DNA of 64,000 bases, from the NCBI GenBank assembly GCA_964023275.1, contig OZ029916.1, forward strand, positions 15,605,393 through 15,669,392, read 5' to 3'. Below, piece after piece: positions 1 through 9,695 of this stretch (its first letter is position 1; every line of letters starts with the position of its first letter). The stretch comes from Norana najaformis. Taxonomy: Eukaryota > Annelida > Clitellata > Crassiclitellata > Hormogastridae. The translations under genes were made by a program, and so were the position numbers. The notes beneath the pieces were generated by a model that did no database searches, was not told the origin of the DNA, and saw nothing but the letters and a program-made list of their open reading frames with translations.

Positions 1-59
1 ATTCATTGAGTAGTAGTAGTTCCTCAGTTTAACGACAGCTTACGGCATCAAACGCTGTT

Positions 60-140
60 GCCGTCGCCCTCCTCCTTTATCCAGGCTTGGGACTGGCACT
101 ACCCCAGACAAGGCAGTGGCGGAGTGTTTGAGTGTGATCA
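60..140 (+). repeat. Short fragment of a dispersed repeat, probably a LINE 3' region
   Basis: This stretch closely resembles about 27742-27840: both contain CTTTATCCAGGCTTGG followed by ACTGGCAC and a GGCAGT block. In the second copy the downstream sequence reads as a LINE C-terminal tail (FxxKLKTRLFN-like), so the shared piece is probably from the same non-LTR retrotransposon. The flanking 1-60 and 140-240 show nothing else recognisable. Confidence 0.4.
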
Positions 141-239
141 TTAAACAACACAACTTGCAAACATAAAATATCACTTGAAAACAGAAACATAATTTTCGAT
201 TAAGCATGTTGCCAGTGATTTTGTGATGTATTTATAATG

Positions 240-395
240 CAATATATTAAGCTTAAAATTGAGACATTACACAGAAGTTGCAAACCCAGAAGCAAAAAAT
301 TGGAAAATTGGAAGCAGAAATCAGAAGCAGGTACAGGTATGTTGGAAAATCAGAAACAGATTTTCATGTCAGAAAATCAGAAACCTGAAAAGCAG
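240..395 (+). repeat. Degenerate tandem repeat, left arm of an inverted pair
   Basis: Units built on GGAAAATCAGAAAC recur here and again at about 660-770. The same motif appears in the opposite orientation at 1330-1500, where units of about 29 bp read TTTCTGATTTTCCAACC plus a variable part. The open frame across 237-611 is a by-product of this repeat running into a SINE. Confidence 0.45.
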
Positions 396-407
396 TCCCT
401 TAAGCTA

Positions 408-650
408 TGCCCTAGAGGGTGCCATGGGGTTGCATTTGTAACTTCGTTTTGCTTTGCCTCGGCATATGTGCGCGACCGACCATTCCTCTCCCTCGCCACC
501 TTATCCTCCTATTCACAGTGCATGGTAATCAAGCTCCTAATACCTGAGAAGGCAAGGGGTGTTAAGTGGAGCCGTTATGTCGAAAGAAATTCTGTCCTGG
601 TGGGGATTTGAACCTGACTTTCGCCTGACAGTCCAGCATGCCAACCACTA
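408..650 (-). repeat. tRNA-derived SINE, family A, copy 1
   Basis: On the minus strand the head looks like a degenerate tRNA. An A-box-like TGGCATGCTGG is followed about 25 nt later by a perfect B-box, GGTTCAAATCC. The body then runs through CCACTTAACACCCCTTGCC and GAGGATAAGGTGGCGAGGG. The same body is found at 785-985 (minus) and about 42405-42660 (plus), which makes it a dispersed family. It is not a functional tRNA gene because the acceptor stem does not close. Confidence 0.65.
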
Positions 651-784
651 GATATGGTGTACATCTCAGCATTATGAAGATCGGAAAATTGGAAACAGAT
701 TCGTGGTCGGAAATCTATAAAAATTGTTAGGTCGGCAAATAAGAAACAATCGAAAACGTGTAAAATATCAGACCACTATGCAAG

Positions 785-985
785 CTCCGAGAGGAAACCA
801 TAGATCTGAAGTATTAGCGATTTCAGTTTTCTTAGCCTCAGCATGTTGGTGATTGGCCATTCCTCTCTCTCACTGCCTTATCCTCCCATTTACATTGTAT
901 GGTAATTGCATTCCCTGTAACCAAGTTGGATAGGGGGTGCAAGTGGAGGCAAAATCTCAGAAATATCTGCTATGACAGGGATTTA
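785..985 (-). repeat. tRNA-derived SINE, family A, copy 2
   Basis: This copy aligns with 408-650 over the body (GGCCATTCCTCTC, then CCTTATCCTCC, then GGGGTGxAAGTGGAG on the plus strand). It keeps a decayed B-box, GGTTTAAATCC, on the minus strand. The two tandemly placed, same-orientation copies differ at many positions, so they are separate old insertions rather than a recent duplication. Confidence 0.6.
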
Positions 986-1213
986 AACCAGAAGGATGCC
1001 CAAATGGGGCCATACTGTCCATGTATGCAAACAGTTGAGCAGCATACCCCAATGGGGCCTGCAGCCAAAATTTCATACGCCTCATATGGGCTGCCTATAT
1101 GATACTCATAAAGTTGCCCCATTAGAGGCATACTTGGCTTTGGCTTCCACTTTTAATATTGTTTGATTTTCACGTTTCTGATTTCTGACCCTCGTGCTCA
1201 TGGATTTACAAGT

Positions 1214-1312
1214 TTCTTAAGTAAGTAAGTATTCTTTTATCAGTGTGAGTCAAACGCCCAAACTTTACAACAACAACGCACCCATAGCAATATAATAAAT
1301 ATCATGAACAAC
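1214..1312 (-). mobile_element. LINE family F, 3' tail only
   Basis: Reading the minus strand, this is the 3' end of the LINE that lies at 2200-3098 on the plus strand. Both share GTGGGCGTTTG, a block like GCTAATAAAAGATT, and a terminal (CTTA)n tail, seen here as AAGTAAGTAAGT on the plus strand. It is a severely 5'-truncated insertion. Confidence 0.6.
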
Positions 1313-1329
1313 GTAAAATAGAGTCTGAA

Positions 1330-1500
1330 TGACAACTTAATAAAATAGTTTTATTTGCAGCTGTTTCATATTTTCCAACCTTCTTGTAACCGTTTCTGAT
1401 TTTCCAACCATCTTGCAACCGTTTCTGACTTTCTAACCTTCTGGTATGTAAGCTTATGTAATTCCAACCTAGTATGTATCTGTTTCTGTTGCTGGGTTTC
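1330..1500 (-). repeat. Degenerate ~29-bp tandem repeat, right arm of an inverted pair
   Basis: At least three units on the plus strand carry TTTCTGATTTTCCAACC or a near variant, spaced about 29 bp. Reverse-complemented, they match the GGAAAATCAGAAAC units at 240-395 and 660-770. The two arms face each other across the two SINEs, which suggests a foldback-like element later invaded by SINEs. Confidence 0.45.
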
Positions 1501-1795
1501 CCAACATTGCTTCGCATTTTCCTGACTACATGCAACTACGCATGACCTTGCCCAAATTTAGACTGTTATTTAGTCCAAAAATCAGTACACTTGATGCCGT
1601 TACTTCACTATTCGCCGCTGATGAAAATTTCGTGTAGGCAGTTTCGGCTGTGCTACTTTTCTTGAAATTATTACAATCAGGAGGAAACGGGGAAAGTCGA
1701 GACCAAACGCGTGTCATTGACGACCGCACAGGGCAAATGCAGACGATACCCAACACAGAACACCGCATACAGTCAAAGAAAAATCCTGCACTGAC

Positions 1796-1922
1796 CAACT
1801 TTTCCCTTTAGCGGATCGACAACTGGTCCTCCGTGCGACGAGGCGGATCCTCGGACGCTAACAAGCATTCGGCACGAAGCGACGAATCTTCTTCCAGCTA
1901 CGGACCTTAACACTTGCGCCAT
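1796..1922 (-). CDS. First coding exon of a probable mitochondrial protein (partial)
   Basis: On the minus strand an ATG in excellent context (GACAAAATGGCGC) opens a frame of 42 codons beginning MAQVLRSVAGRR, followed by CRMLVSVRGSASSHGG. The N-terminus is rich in Arg, Ser and Ala with no acidic residue for over 30 positions, which is typical of a mitochondrial targeting peptide. A donor-like TTG/GTCAGT ends the exon at 1796. A second in-frame ATG upstream at 1985 (MRGNK) has poorer context and overlaps the likely promoter, so 1922 is preferred. The rest of the gene would lie to the left, in an intron running to or past the window edge. No downstream exon was found in 1-1795. I cannot name the protein; the promoter (see 1963-1990) supports a nuclear-encoded mitochondrial role. 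What would decide it is an EST or protein match. Confidence 0.45.
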
Positions 1923-1962
1923 TTTGTCCCTTCGACTGAGACAGAAACTAGAAGGTGGATTA

Positions 1963-1990
1963 GCGGAAGTCTTATTTCCGCGCATGCGTA
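1963..1990 (-). promoter_or_regulatory. NRF1-like and ETS-like sites upstream of the mitochondrial-type exon
   Basis: CGCGCATGCGTA (1979-1990) matches the NRF1 consensus YGCGCAYGCGCR at 11 of 12 positions. GCGGAAGT (1963-1970) matches an ETS/GABP core. Both sit 40-70 bp upstream of the ATG at 1922, which itself lies in AAAATGGCGC, a YY1-like context. NRF1, ETS and YY1 sites together are typical of promoters of nuclear genes for mitochondrial proteins. The sites are seen; the function is inferred. Confidence 0.45.
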
Positions 1991-2199
1991 TTCAGCACAA
2001 CACGTAGCAACACTTTATAACGCTTCAAGGGCGGATAAAGCAAGTCCAATACACGACGTCGGCTCTAAAGAAATAATTATAGCACTATACTCCGGTGACC
2101 CTAGATGTTTGTGATTCTAGATCTACATGTTCTCTGCAACCAGTTTCAGGCCTGTGAAGGGAATACAATATCCCGCGGGTGAATCTTACTGCTGGGTTG

Positions 2200-3098
2200 G
2201 CTCAACAGATACCGAACCGATATTGCGATATTGTTAGCCTTGAAACTGAATTCGCTAATATTAAGGATTGGAATTCTAACAACAAACAAACACTTATAAT
2301 GTCTCTAAGACCAAAGAAATCATGCTTCACAGACCAAGCCCTAGATTCTTTTCCTTCCCTGGTCCTATTAACGACGTTGAACGGGTTAAACTTGTTAAAC
2401 TGTTGTGTGTTCTGTTTAGAAAAGATTTGAAATTTGATGACCATGTATCTTTTATTACGACAATTTGCAGCGAACGCCTTTACCCACTGAAAATCCTTCT
2501 ATCTCAAGGAATGCCCTTTTATTTTCCAAGCTCTTGTAGTCTCCAGGCTTGTTGATGTCCTTCCATCATGGAGTGGCTTTCTGTCGACTGAATTAGTTGG
2601 GATGATCGATTCCTTTTGACGCCGAGCTGGGCGTCGTGGCCTTTTGAATGGTGACAGTATGAAATTGGGGAAATATTGTGAGAAAATTGATTTGAAATTC
2701 TTTAAAAGCATTGAGGCACGAAATCACTGCCTTCACCAGCTACTTCCAGCAAAGCACTCTCACAGATTCAGCTTGTGGGAGAGGAGTCATACTTTTGAAT
2801 TGCCGAACTTTCACACACTGCTTCATAAAAAAATCCTTCGTCGTTCGCTCACTGTACAAATATAAAAAATCGTAAAATGATGTTTGCTTACCATTCTATC
2901 AATTCTGTTAGATCTTTCCATCACTTGATCTTTCTGCGGCTCTGTGTTATGAACATTTAAACTAGAACTATTTTTGTTGGAGTTTAAAACTGCATTTTTA
3001 CATTGTTGAATGACCTTGTATTATATTGTATGCACTGTAGTTGTAGAGTGTGGGCGTTTGTATAGCGCTAATAAAAGATTGCTTACTTACTTACTTAT
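2200..3098 (+). mobile_element. LINE family F: reverse-transcriptase ORF tail plus 3' UTR with TTAC tail
   Basis: Translations in two frames match the C-terminal part of non-LTR reverse transcriptases. One is RVKLVKLLCVLFRKDLKFDDH near 2360-2440. The other is EARNHCLHQLLP followed by ELPNFHTLLHKKILRRSLTVQI near 2710-2865. Frameshifts and stops separate the pieces, so this is a pseudogene. The UTR carries TATAGCGCTAATAAAAGATT and ends in (CTTA)n at 3081-3098. The 5' part, including the catalytic YADD region, is missing. Confidence 0.7.
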
Positions 3099-3301
3099 TG
3101 CGATATTGCGACATTCAGAATAAACGAAACCGACAACGAAATCGGTATTCAAAAAACTAAAAAATATCGACAAAAACGAAGAAAAAAAAATAAAGAGCAA
3201 CCGAAAAGCTGGTACATATAATTCACAAATCAAAATATCAGTTTACCTTAGGAAGTCATCTTTCGTTCACTGTACATCTTGTAACATTGTTTAAAGTTTT
3301 G

Positions 3302-3311
3302 ATGTTGTTGA

Positions 3312-3358
<47 letters not shown>

Positions 3359-3399
3359 AATTATAATTGTTGTTGTTGTTGTTGTTATTATTATAATTA

Positions 3400-3444
<45 letters not shown>
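3302..3444. repeat. Compound microsatellite (ATG)n-(TTG)n-(ATT)n
   Basis: About 15 ATG units (3312-3357) run into TTG and then ATT units. Poly-Met/Ile/Val open frames on both strands over this tract are translation artefacts. Confidence 0.95.
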
Positions 3445-3449
<5 letters not shown>

Positions 3450-3599
3450 GCCGGGGTCGATTTCATCCGCGAGGTTGGCCGTCGTCTTTCGATCATGAGA
3501 TTGATTTCCTTTATCAGCGCCTCTCTTTCTGTATTCGCTATAAAGTACGCCATCGCATTCCGTGGCACGTTTTCTGATGTTGCTGAGGATGAGGCCTGA

Positions 3600-4055
3600 T
3601 TTCCCAGACACCCTTAAACATCTCCTAGAGTAATTTTTCAGTTCCTGAGGGATTACCGCGGGCAAAAACAACAACAACAATAGCTGCAGCAGCAACAACA
3701 ACAACGACAATGATGATAATAATAACAAAAATAACAATAAAAATAAACAGAAAGACGAATGAGACCAAGAGTTGGTCCAGAAGAGCCAGTCAGACGAACT
3801 CTCGATCCCCAGGGTGAGGGCCGGCCTTAGCCTCAGTGACGCATCAGGCAAAGTATACATTTTGAGGCCCTTCCTTCCCCGACCCCATCTACTTCCAAGC
3901 AGCAGCCGAGGGAACGGGTCTGGTTGGCTGCAAGGTTGGTTGGTCAGCGGCGTCCTGGTCGAGGAACAGGACAAGAACAACTACAGCAGTTCTCCGTTTT
4001 CCACTAGTCTGGCGTCCGATGACCAACTCACCTGATGAGTTGACGAGCGAATATA
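3600..4055. other. Intergenic, with a hAT-like terminal motif and a CAA-rich tract
   Basis: A CAA/AAT-rich tract (3665-3750) precedes CAGGGTGAGGGCCGGCCTTA at about 3809-3828. GGGCCGGCCTTAG resembles hAT transposon ends, and a similar GGGCGGCCCTG occurs at about 24885. No partner terminus was found, so no element is called. Confidence 0.4.
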
Positions 4056-4057
4056 AG

Positions 4058-4450
4058 TACGATACTGATCAGTGATCGTAACCGTAAACTCAAAATTTCT
4101 AAAGCGCCACTTTAAAACTAAGCGCAGGGCACCAGCTTATTCACGATTGCTGCGTTATGTCAGAGGGGTTGTCCAGAGATGCCATGTGAAGAACCAAGTT
4201 CGGTTGCCAGAAGACTAGAGACAGAGGGTCAGAGGAGCTGTTAGGGTGGGTTGTGTTTCAGCAGAGAGAAATGATAAGGGGGCGGATTCGGTGGATTAGG
4301 GTATAGATTTCTCGAAAAGGCGAGGTTTCAGTTTTGAATGGAATACCTGAATAGATAGATGGGCTTGAGACATGATGCTGATGGGTGAACGACGGAAGGG
4401 ATAGTCTAGAGGAACAGAGAATTTGCTAAATTCAGAGGGAGATCGTTCAA
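4058..4450 (-). mobile_element. LINE family B 3' end (minus) abutting an inverted piece
   Basis: The plus strand carries ATCGTAACCGTAAACTC, then AAAGCGCCACTTTAAAA, CCAGCTTATTCACGA and CGGTTGCCAGAAGAC. These match 49690-49890 in the same orientation and 30760-30930 reversed. Read on the minus strand this is the 3' UTR following a CR1/L2-like reverse-transcriptase tail. Confidence 0.6.
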
Positions 4451-4527
4451 GAGTCAAGGTGCAGTGTGGTGTATGGATCGGTTAGAGAACTTCAGATGAG
4501 TAGTCATAGAGGGGCGGGCAAGAGATC

Positions 4528-4615
4528 TTCCTCCTGAATTTCGCAAATTCTCCGTTTCTTTACCTCTCCTGTCGTTCACCCACCATCATCTGTCTCAAGC
4601 TCCTTATTTACACAG
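4528..4615 (+). mobile_element. LINE family B C-terminal fragment, opposite orientation
   Basis: CTTCCTCCTGAATTTCGCAA then CTGTCTCAAGCTCCTT match 30570-30640 on the plus strand, where they encode a LWNDLPSEF-like tail. The minus-oriented counterpart lies just upstream at about 4370-4450, so the two fragments sit tail to tail. Confidence 0.5.
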
Positions 4616-4619
4616 CACT

Positions 4620-4970
4620 AGTGGGGTATTTTAATGTACTTCACGAGTGGTATTAAGTGGCATCAAGCTATCTATTAAACGCCTAGATACATACATACAT
4701 ATATAGGCTTACACATACATAGGCCTACGTACGTACACACTTGAATATATATGATAAACTCTGTTATTCGCCTGTGAAGCAATTAGATGTCATAAAATAC
4801 CGTTGACTAGTTGCACTGATTTGTGCAAGAAGGAAGTAAAATGTACAAATCTGAATATCAAGTCGAAGATCGGTCCCTCGAGCGGACCTTGCGAGATAGC
4901 GACGGCCTGTTTCTTAGCCACAACACATGAGACCAGATGACCAGGCTCCTCATTTGTCGCCTCATCTTGA
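4620..4970. other. AT-rich intergenic DNA with a short (ATAC)n tract
   Basis: An ATAC/ATAT-rich tract lies at 4687-4735 and includes one TAGGCCTA octamer near 4720. No coding or RNA signal is visible. Confidence 0.6.
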
Positions 4971-4977
4971 TACTAAG

Positions 4978-5019
4978 AGCAAAGATCTTAGAATCTTAGA
5001 AGACTCTAAGATCTTTGCT
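4978..5019. repeat. Perfect 15-bp inverted repeat (hairpin)
   Basis: AGCAAAGATCTTAGA (4978-4992) and its exact reverse complement TCTAAGATCTTTGCT (5005-5019) flank a 12-nt loop. No coding context surrounds it. A possible tRNA-like SINE follows at about 5085-5155. Confidence 0.85.
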
Positions 5020-5084
5020 AACAGTGTACATTCGGTGCACTTATTTTGTAGCTGTCTGCTAGGGAACCGTAGTATGGTATCATT

Positions 5085-5155
5085 CTGTCAAGGAGGGAAT
5101 TTGAAGATTCGACCTTTCATTACAGCATGCTAACCAGTACACCACTGTGCATTCC
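5085..5155 (-). repeat. Possible tRNA-derived SINE head
   Basis: Minus-strand CTGGTTAGCATGCTG followed by GGTCGAATCTT resembles A- and B-boxes with tRNA-like spacing. The body does not clearly match SINE families A or B. The assignment is weak. Confidence 0.3.
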
Positions 5156-5159
5156 TCTA

Positions 5160-5950
5160 TCATGTAAACAGAATGTTACGATTACGATTACAAAAAATCC
5201 TGTAAATGGACTATTTTTCTTATTTCCAGACTATCAGTTAGACATACACAGATGGTTAAAATGTAAATCAAAGCTAGCACATGAATAATTTCATTTTTAT
5301 TCCATAATTAAATAACTGCATGCAGCATGAAACCACCCGGAGTTATTCATTTTCTGTAACACGCATGCCTAGAATGTATCGATATGTGCATGTCACATGC
5401 TAACCACAAACAACAGCGGTAAGTTTCAAATCGGAAAAGCTCTGCTTATTGCGGCTTCCCTTATCAGTTCAGTCAAACCGCAGGGCCGGTGTACTGCGAA
5501 ATTTCTTCCAGCAACAAATTCATTCCGAAACTTGTGTCATTGGTTCACGTGACATATGAGGTCAGATAGCAACGTAGACGCCTGAGCCTCGTGTTCATTG
5601 CGAGATATATTCCGGGTATGTTACTAAATACGCGTGATAAGTAACAAATATTTCTAAAAAATAAATAATAATAATAATTATTATTATTATTTAATAATTA
5701 ATAAATAATTGCGAAAGTCCGCCGCCAATCATTCCGCCCCGTGACCCACTTTCCTTTATCTCGGGGCGTACTGTATGTCGAATTGGAAGTCATATTCATA
5801 TTCGCCCGATTCGGGGTCATGCTAATGTCCAGATCCCAGTGGTTACTGAAATGTTAGTCATAGACACACTGGGCTCTCATTAACAGTAAAGAGCGTCATA
5901 AGCCCTACACTGTACCCATGAGCCTATTCAGAACGCTCGACAGCTAGTGG
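5160..5950. other. Intergenic, no gene seen
   Basis: The sequence is AT-rich, with a self-complementary ATA/TAT tract at about 5655-5710. No supported exon, RNA or transposon terminus was found. Confidence 0.6.
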
Positions 5951-5954
5951 TCAC

Positions 5955-6460
5955 ATTAACAATCTCTGAAGCACCCCTTCAAACTGCCCATTGTATTGCA
6001 TGGTAGAAACTACTGCAAATTCGCGAGCATAAATGACATGCTCATCCCGAATGGAAACCAAAGCGCTTCACAGACCACACATCCTAAACTTATGACTATC
6101 CAAAACGACCAATAGCTATCCATTACACTAAGTAACATTTCCGCTGGAAGCCTTCAAACTTTCCATTTCAATGCATTGCTCTGCATGGCAAGAACTATTG
6201 TGGGTGGTCTGTGAAGCGCTTTAGTTTCCATTGGGGATGAGTGTGTCATTTCTGCTCGCAATAGTTCTGACCATACTGTCCAATGCATTGAAATTGGAAG
6301 TTTGAAGGACTATAGCTGAGATGCGGGTGATTGTAAGAGATATGTTCTGGGTGTTTTGGTAGTAATGTGGGCGAGGAGTATGGTGTTTGATGCGCTTTGA
6401 TTTGAGATGGGGATGAATATGTAACTTTTGCTGGCGAAGTTTCGTCGAGATTGAGTTGCC
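5955..6460. repeat. Inverted-repeat cluster around a CTGTGAAGCGCTTT core
   Basis: Four related copies are visible: 5955-6085 (minus), 6150-6200 (minus, partial), 6205-6330 (plus) and a degenerate plus copy at about 6375-6460. The opposed arms share GTGGTCTGTGAAGCGCTTT, GTTTCCATT, GGGATGAG and TGTCATTT. The arrangement resembles a foldback element or an inverted duplication of a small MITE. No transposase is present. Confidence 0.65.
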
Positions 6461-6499
6461 TATTATGGTGTCGAATGTGAACATGAATATGCGGACTAT

Positions 6500-7265
6500 C
6501 TTGACAGACAGCGGCTTCGACCTTTGAACTGCAAAACCCCCTCTGGGGTTATGACGCCAAAAATTTTATTTCTAATAATAGAACTGTGCTACAAAGACTT
6601 ACCAGTTTCAACTGGCTTGTTTATAGGCCTACATTAGTTATATAATATATAACTATACTCGTGTAGAATTTCACAGTTGTTCCTAACTGACCAAACTGAG
6701 CTACTGTTCCATTCACAATTATTTAGTCTAGACCCCACGTTATAAGCGTTTACTTTTCAGTTTTCAGGGTAGGCCTACTGGTAAGGATTTACCCACTGTT
6801 TTCAGACGCGGAAATGTCTTCCCGAAAATAGAACGACGACCAACTTAACACCGCTTCGCCCCTCAGAATCACATTTTGTCCTAAATTTAATTGCAAGGAT
6901 ACTAATGTAATTAGCCCGGAATCCCACTTACACGCACTAATTACAATATTTCTTTGCAAGGAGAGTAATCTGCTTCTTCAACAGACCAATTATTTATAAA
7001 TTCGCGTAACCCATCCGGAAGGTATTTGTCAACGGAAGAGATTTCGCACGTATACAGTGCAAAATTTCATCCTGGCAACGGCAGTGGGCGTGGTCGGAAG
7101 GAATTTGTTGCCGGAAGAAATTTCGCATGACACCGGCCATTTAGTCATCAGTGCCTTCATGTTACCAGAGACTGTCTCGGCAACTGGTGTCGACGGAAAG
7201 CTCGCCTGCATAACAAAAACAACCAAAACTAAGCTATATATGTATGTATGCATGTATGTATGACA
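6500..7265. other. Intergenic with short internal repeats
   Basis: The motif GGAAGA(G/A)ATTTCGCA occurs twice near 7033 and 7115, and a (GTAT)n tract lies at 7238-7280. Nothing else is recognisable. Confidence 0.5.
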
Positions 7266-7269
7266 TGTA

Positions 7270-7625
7270 TGTATGTATAGGATGGGTGAGATAATGTCTA
7301 GTTTTGCCTGGACTATGGATGTGGCAATGGTAGATGCGGTTTTGAAGTCAAACATATATGGCGGATTCTGCGAAGGTCAGGATATGCATGAAGCAAGAGC
7401 GGGAAGGATGGGGATATGATCGGATAAGGTGAAGTTTTGGCCGAAAATCACACCTAAGTTGCGGAGAGGAGAATTTAGTTGTAAAGGTGTGTGTGTGGAG
7501 ACAGAGTCTAGGTCGAGGACGATAGAGGGGTCAGAAATTTTCTTGAGCTGGTCACGCAGGCCTATAAGTATGAATTCGGTTTTAGATGGGTTAAGTGTTG
7601 TCCCAATCGCTAAAGGTCGCATTTG
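7270..7625 (-). mobile_element. LINE family A, internal reverse-transcriptase fragment
   Basis: Minus-strand translation gives LNPSKTEFILIGLRDQLKKI and then LRNLGVIFGQNFTLSDHI. This is the segment just after the catalytic YADD in CR1/L2-like reverse transcriptases. A frame change leads to DFKTASTIATSIVQAKLD, which is equivalent to the region translated at 55900-56060. Truncated at both ends. Confidence 0.75.
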
Positions 7626-7789
7626 AGAATTCCAGCCATACTGTGGCTATATCCAAGTGCGGCTAGTGTGCTTTGATAGACACAATTAGTGTTTCTATCG
7701 CAAAATTTAATTTATCGGATAACGAATAAATCCAGAATTTGTTGGGCAAAGACTGGACTTCGTAGGCCGACTGTACTCTAATAGTAAAG

Positions 7790-8150
7790 ACGACACATCA
7801 ATAACTTTGCTTCATTCCTTTTAGCGCGTAACAAAAGCGCCGCCTGTGCAAGCCTAAAGTTAAAGTCATTAAGAACAAATCTTTCGTCATTAAGCAAACT
7901 CAGATAACTAGAAGAGTGACCATTGACAAACCTCCGCGCATATGCAGAGCTCAAGCGATGGAGTCCCATCCATAGTTAAAAGTTGAAACAATATTCAGAG
8001 TTCCTGAGTCAAGTGGCGTCGAAGATGATGAACGGCGATGGGCGACGATGTCCGCCGTTCACGACAGCACCATCGTCCAGCAGTCCCTCGTAGATGGTAG
8101 AAGGCGGAACGTCAGGAAATCTCCAGAGAAAACAGACATTCTCCGTCAGT
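7790..8150. repeat. Dispersed repeat shared with 34580-34900
   Basis: Shared words in the same order and orientation include AAAGTCA(T/A)TAAG, AGATAACTAGAAGAG, a CCCA-containing block, TTCAGAGTTCCT and ATGGTAGAAG. The class is unknown: no coding potential and no termini are visible. Confidence 0.45.
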
Positions 8151-8690
8151 GGAAGAACGTACCTCTCGGTGTTTGACGGTCGACACCATTCCTATGACTC
8201 TTCCGCCCTTCCGTGACCGAATCCAACATTTCCCGGTCACAGTCGACGTAGGTAGGTGCTAGAGGCTCGACCGTCCGGCTGAGAAAATGTCGTATGCGGA
8301 ATGAAATAATAAATCAAAAACGCCAAATCGGTAGCAGTAGTCGTCCGAACATATAAGAATTATCGAGTAAAATCCACGTTGAGACGAACGATTTGCCGAA
8401 ACGACAGATTCAGCAAACATGCGGCAACATGGTCTAGATGACAGATGATGTGCAGATATAAGTTATATGTAAGTCTATATTTCATATATGTCTAAGAACA
8501 TATGTATGCCGAAAGGCAAAGGTTTAGAATTCTGCAACATTAATAACAGTCAAACACTTAGTGCCACGTGCTGCCATAAAGTCAGTCTGCCAAGATTAAG
8601 AAGGCGCGTTTGGTCATTACATATTCATGAAATCCGTCACAGCCCTTTAAGTATTATGTTGACATACGTGTCTCTGTACTAACAGGCTAA
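8150..8690. other. Intergenic, no gene seen
   Basis: No supported exon, RNA or repeat was recognised here. Confidence 0.5.
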
Positions 8691-8894
8691 TATTACTGTA
8701 CTGTACCACTATAGTTATTCTGTCCAGAGTGTGCGATGGCCATAGTCGGGGTTTCACTTTTAGCTGGCGATGAACGCCGTAAGAAAATCCCAGCTGATTT
8801 GCTCAGAACCGGACGTCGAAAGCGACTGTCGCATCTGTTCGTTGCAGGACTGGTAGACGGTCGGATGTGAATTCTCGGACTCGCTGAACGTGAG

Positions 8895-9695
8895 ACAAAA
8901 GGAGCATTATGACAATGGAGCATTATGACAATGGAGCATTATGACAATGGAGCATTATGACAATGGAGCATTATGACAATGGAGCATTATGACAATGGAG
9001 CATTATGACAATGGAGCATTATGACAATGGAGCATCATGACAATGGAGCATCATGACAAAGGAGCATCATGACAATGGAGCATTATGACAATGGAGCATT
9101 ATGACAATGGAGCATTATGACAATGGAGCATTATGACAATGGAGCATTATGACAATGGAGCATTATGACAATGGAGCATCATGACAATGGAGCATCATGA
9201 CAATGGAGCATCATGACAATGGAGCATCATGACAAAGGAGCATTATGACAAAGGAGCATCATGACAAAGGAGCATTATGACAATGGAGCATTATGACAAT
9301 GGAGCATTATGACAAAGGAGAATTATGACAATGGAGCATTCTGACAATGGAGCATTATGACAATGGAGCATCATGACAATGGAGCATCATGACAATGGAG
9401 CATTATGACAATGGAGCATCATGACAATGGAGCATCATGACAATGGAGCATCATGACAAAGGAGCATTATGACAAAGGAGCATCATGACAAAGGAGCATT
9501 ATGACAAAGGAGCATTATGACAATGGAGCATTATGACAATGGAGCATTATGACAATGGAGCATCATGACAATGGAGCATCATGACAATGGAGCATCATGA
9601 CAATGGAGCATCATGACAATGGAGCATTATGACAATGGAGCATTATGACAATGGAGCATTATGACAATGGAACATTATGACAATGGAGCAAGGGC
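8895..9695 (+). repeat. 16-bp satellite array, left arm of a MULE/foldback element
   Basis: About 49 head-to-tail copies of GACAATGGAGCATTAT are present. Variants are confined to two sites, ATTAT/ATCAT and AATGG/AAAGG. A block with three consecutive AAAGG units recurs exactly 224 bp apart (9231 and 9455), so there is a 14-unit higher-order repeat. The period is not a multiple of three and no long frame is maintained. There are no unique spacers, so it is not a CRISPR array. Degenerate inverse copies lie at 10640-10800. Confidence 0.9.

Noticed and set aside
596-640. Genuine tRNA gene on the minus strand
   Set aside because: B-box present but the acceptor and D stems do not close; the same body recurs elsewhere, so it is a SINE.
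3809-3835. hAT element starting at the GGGCCGGCCTTAG motif
   Set aside because: No complementary terminus or target duplication was found.
3248-3980. Poly-Ile/Val/Met proteins over the trinucleotide tract (likewise at 31.0-31.4, 36.0-36.2 and 42.1-42.5 kb)
   Set aside because: Direct translations of microsatellites.
8895-9695. CRISPR array
   Set aside because: Units are contiguous with no unique spacers, and the context is eukaryotic.
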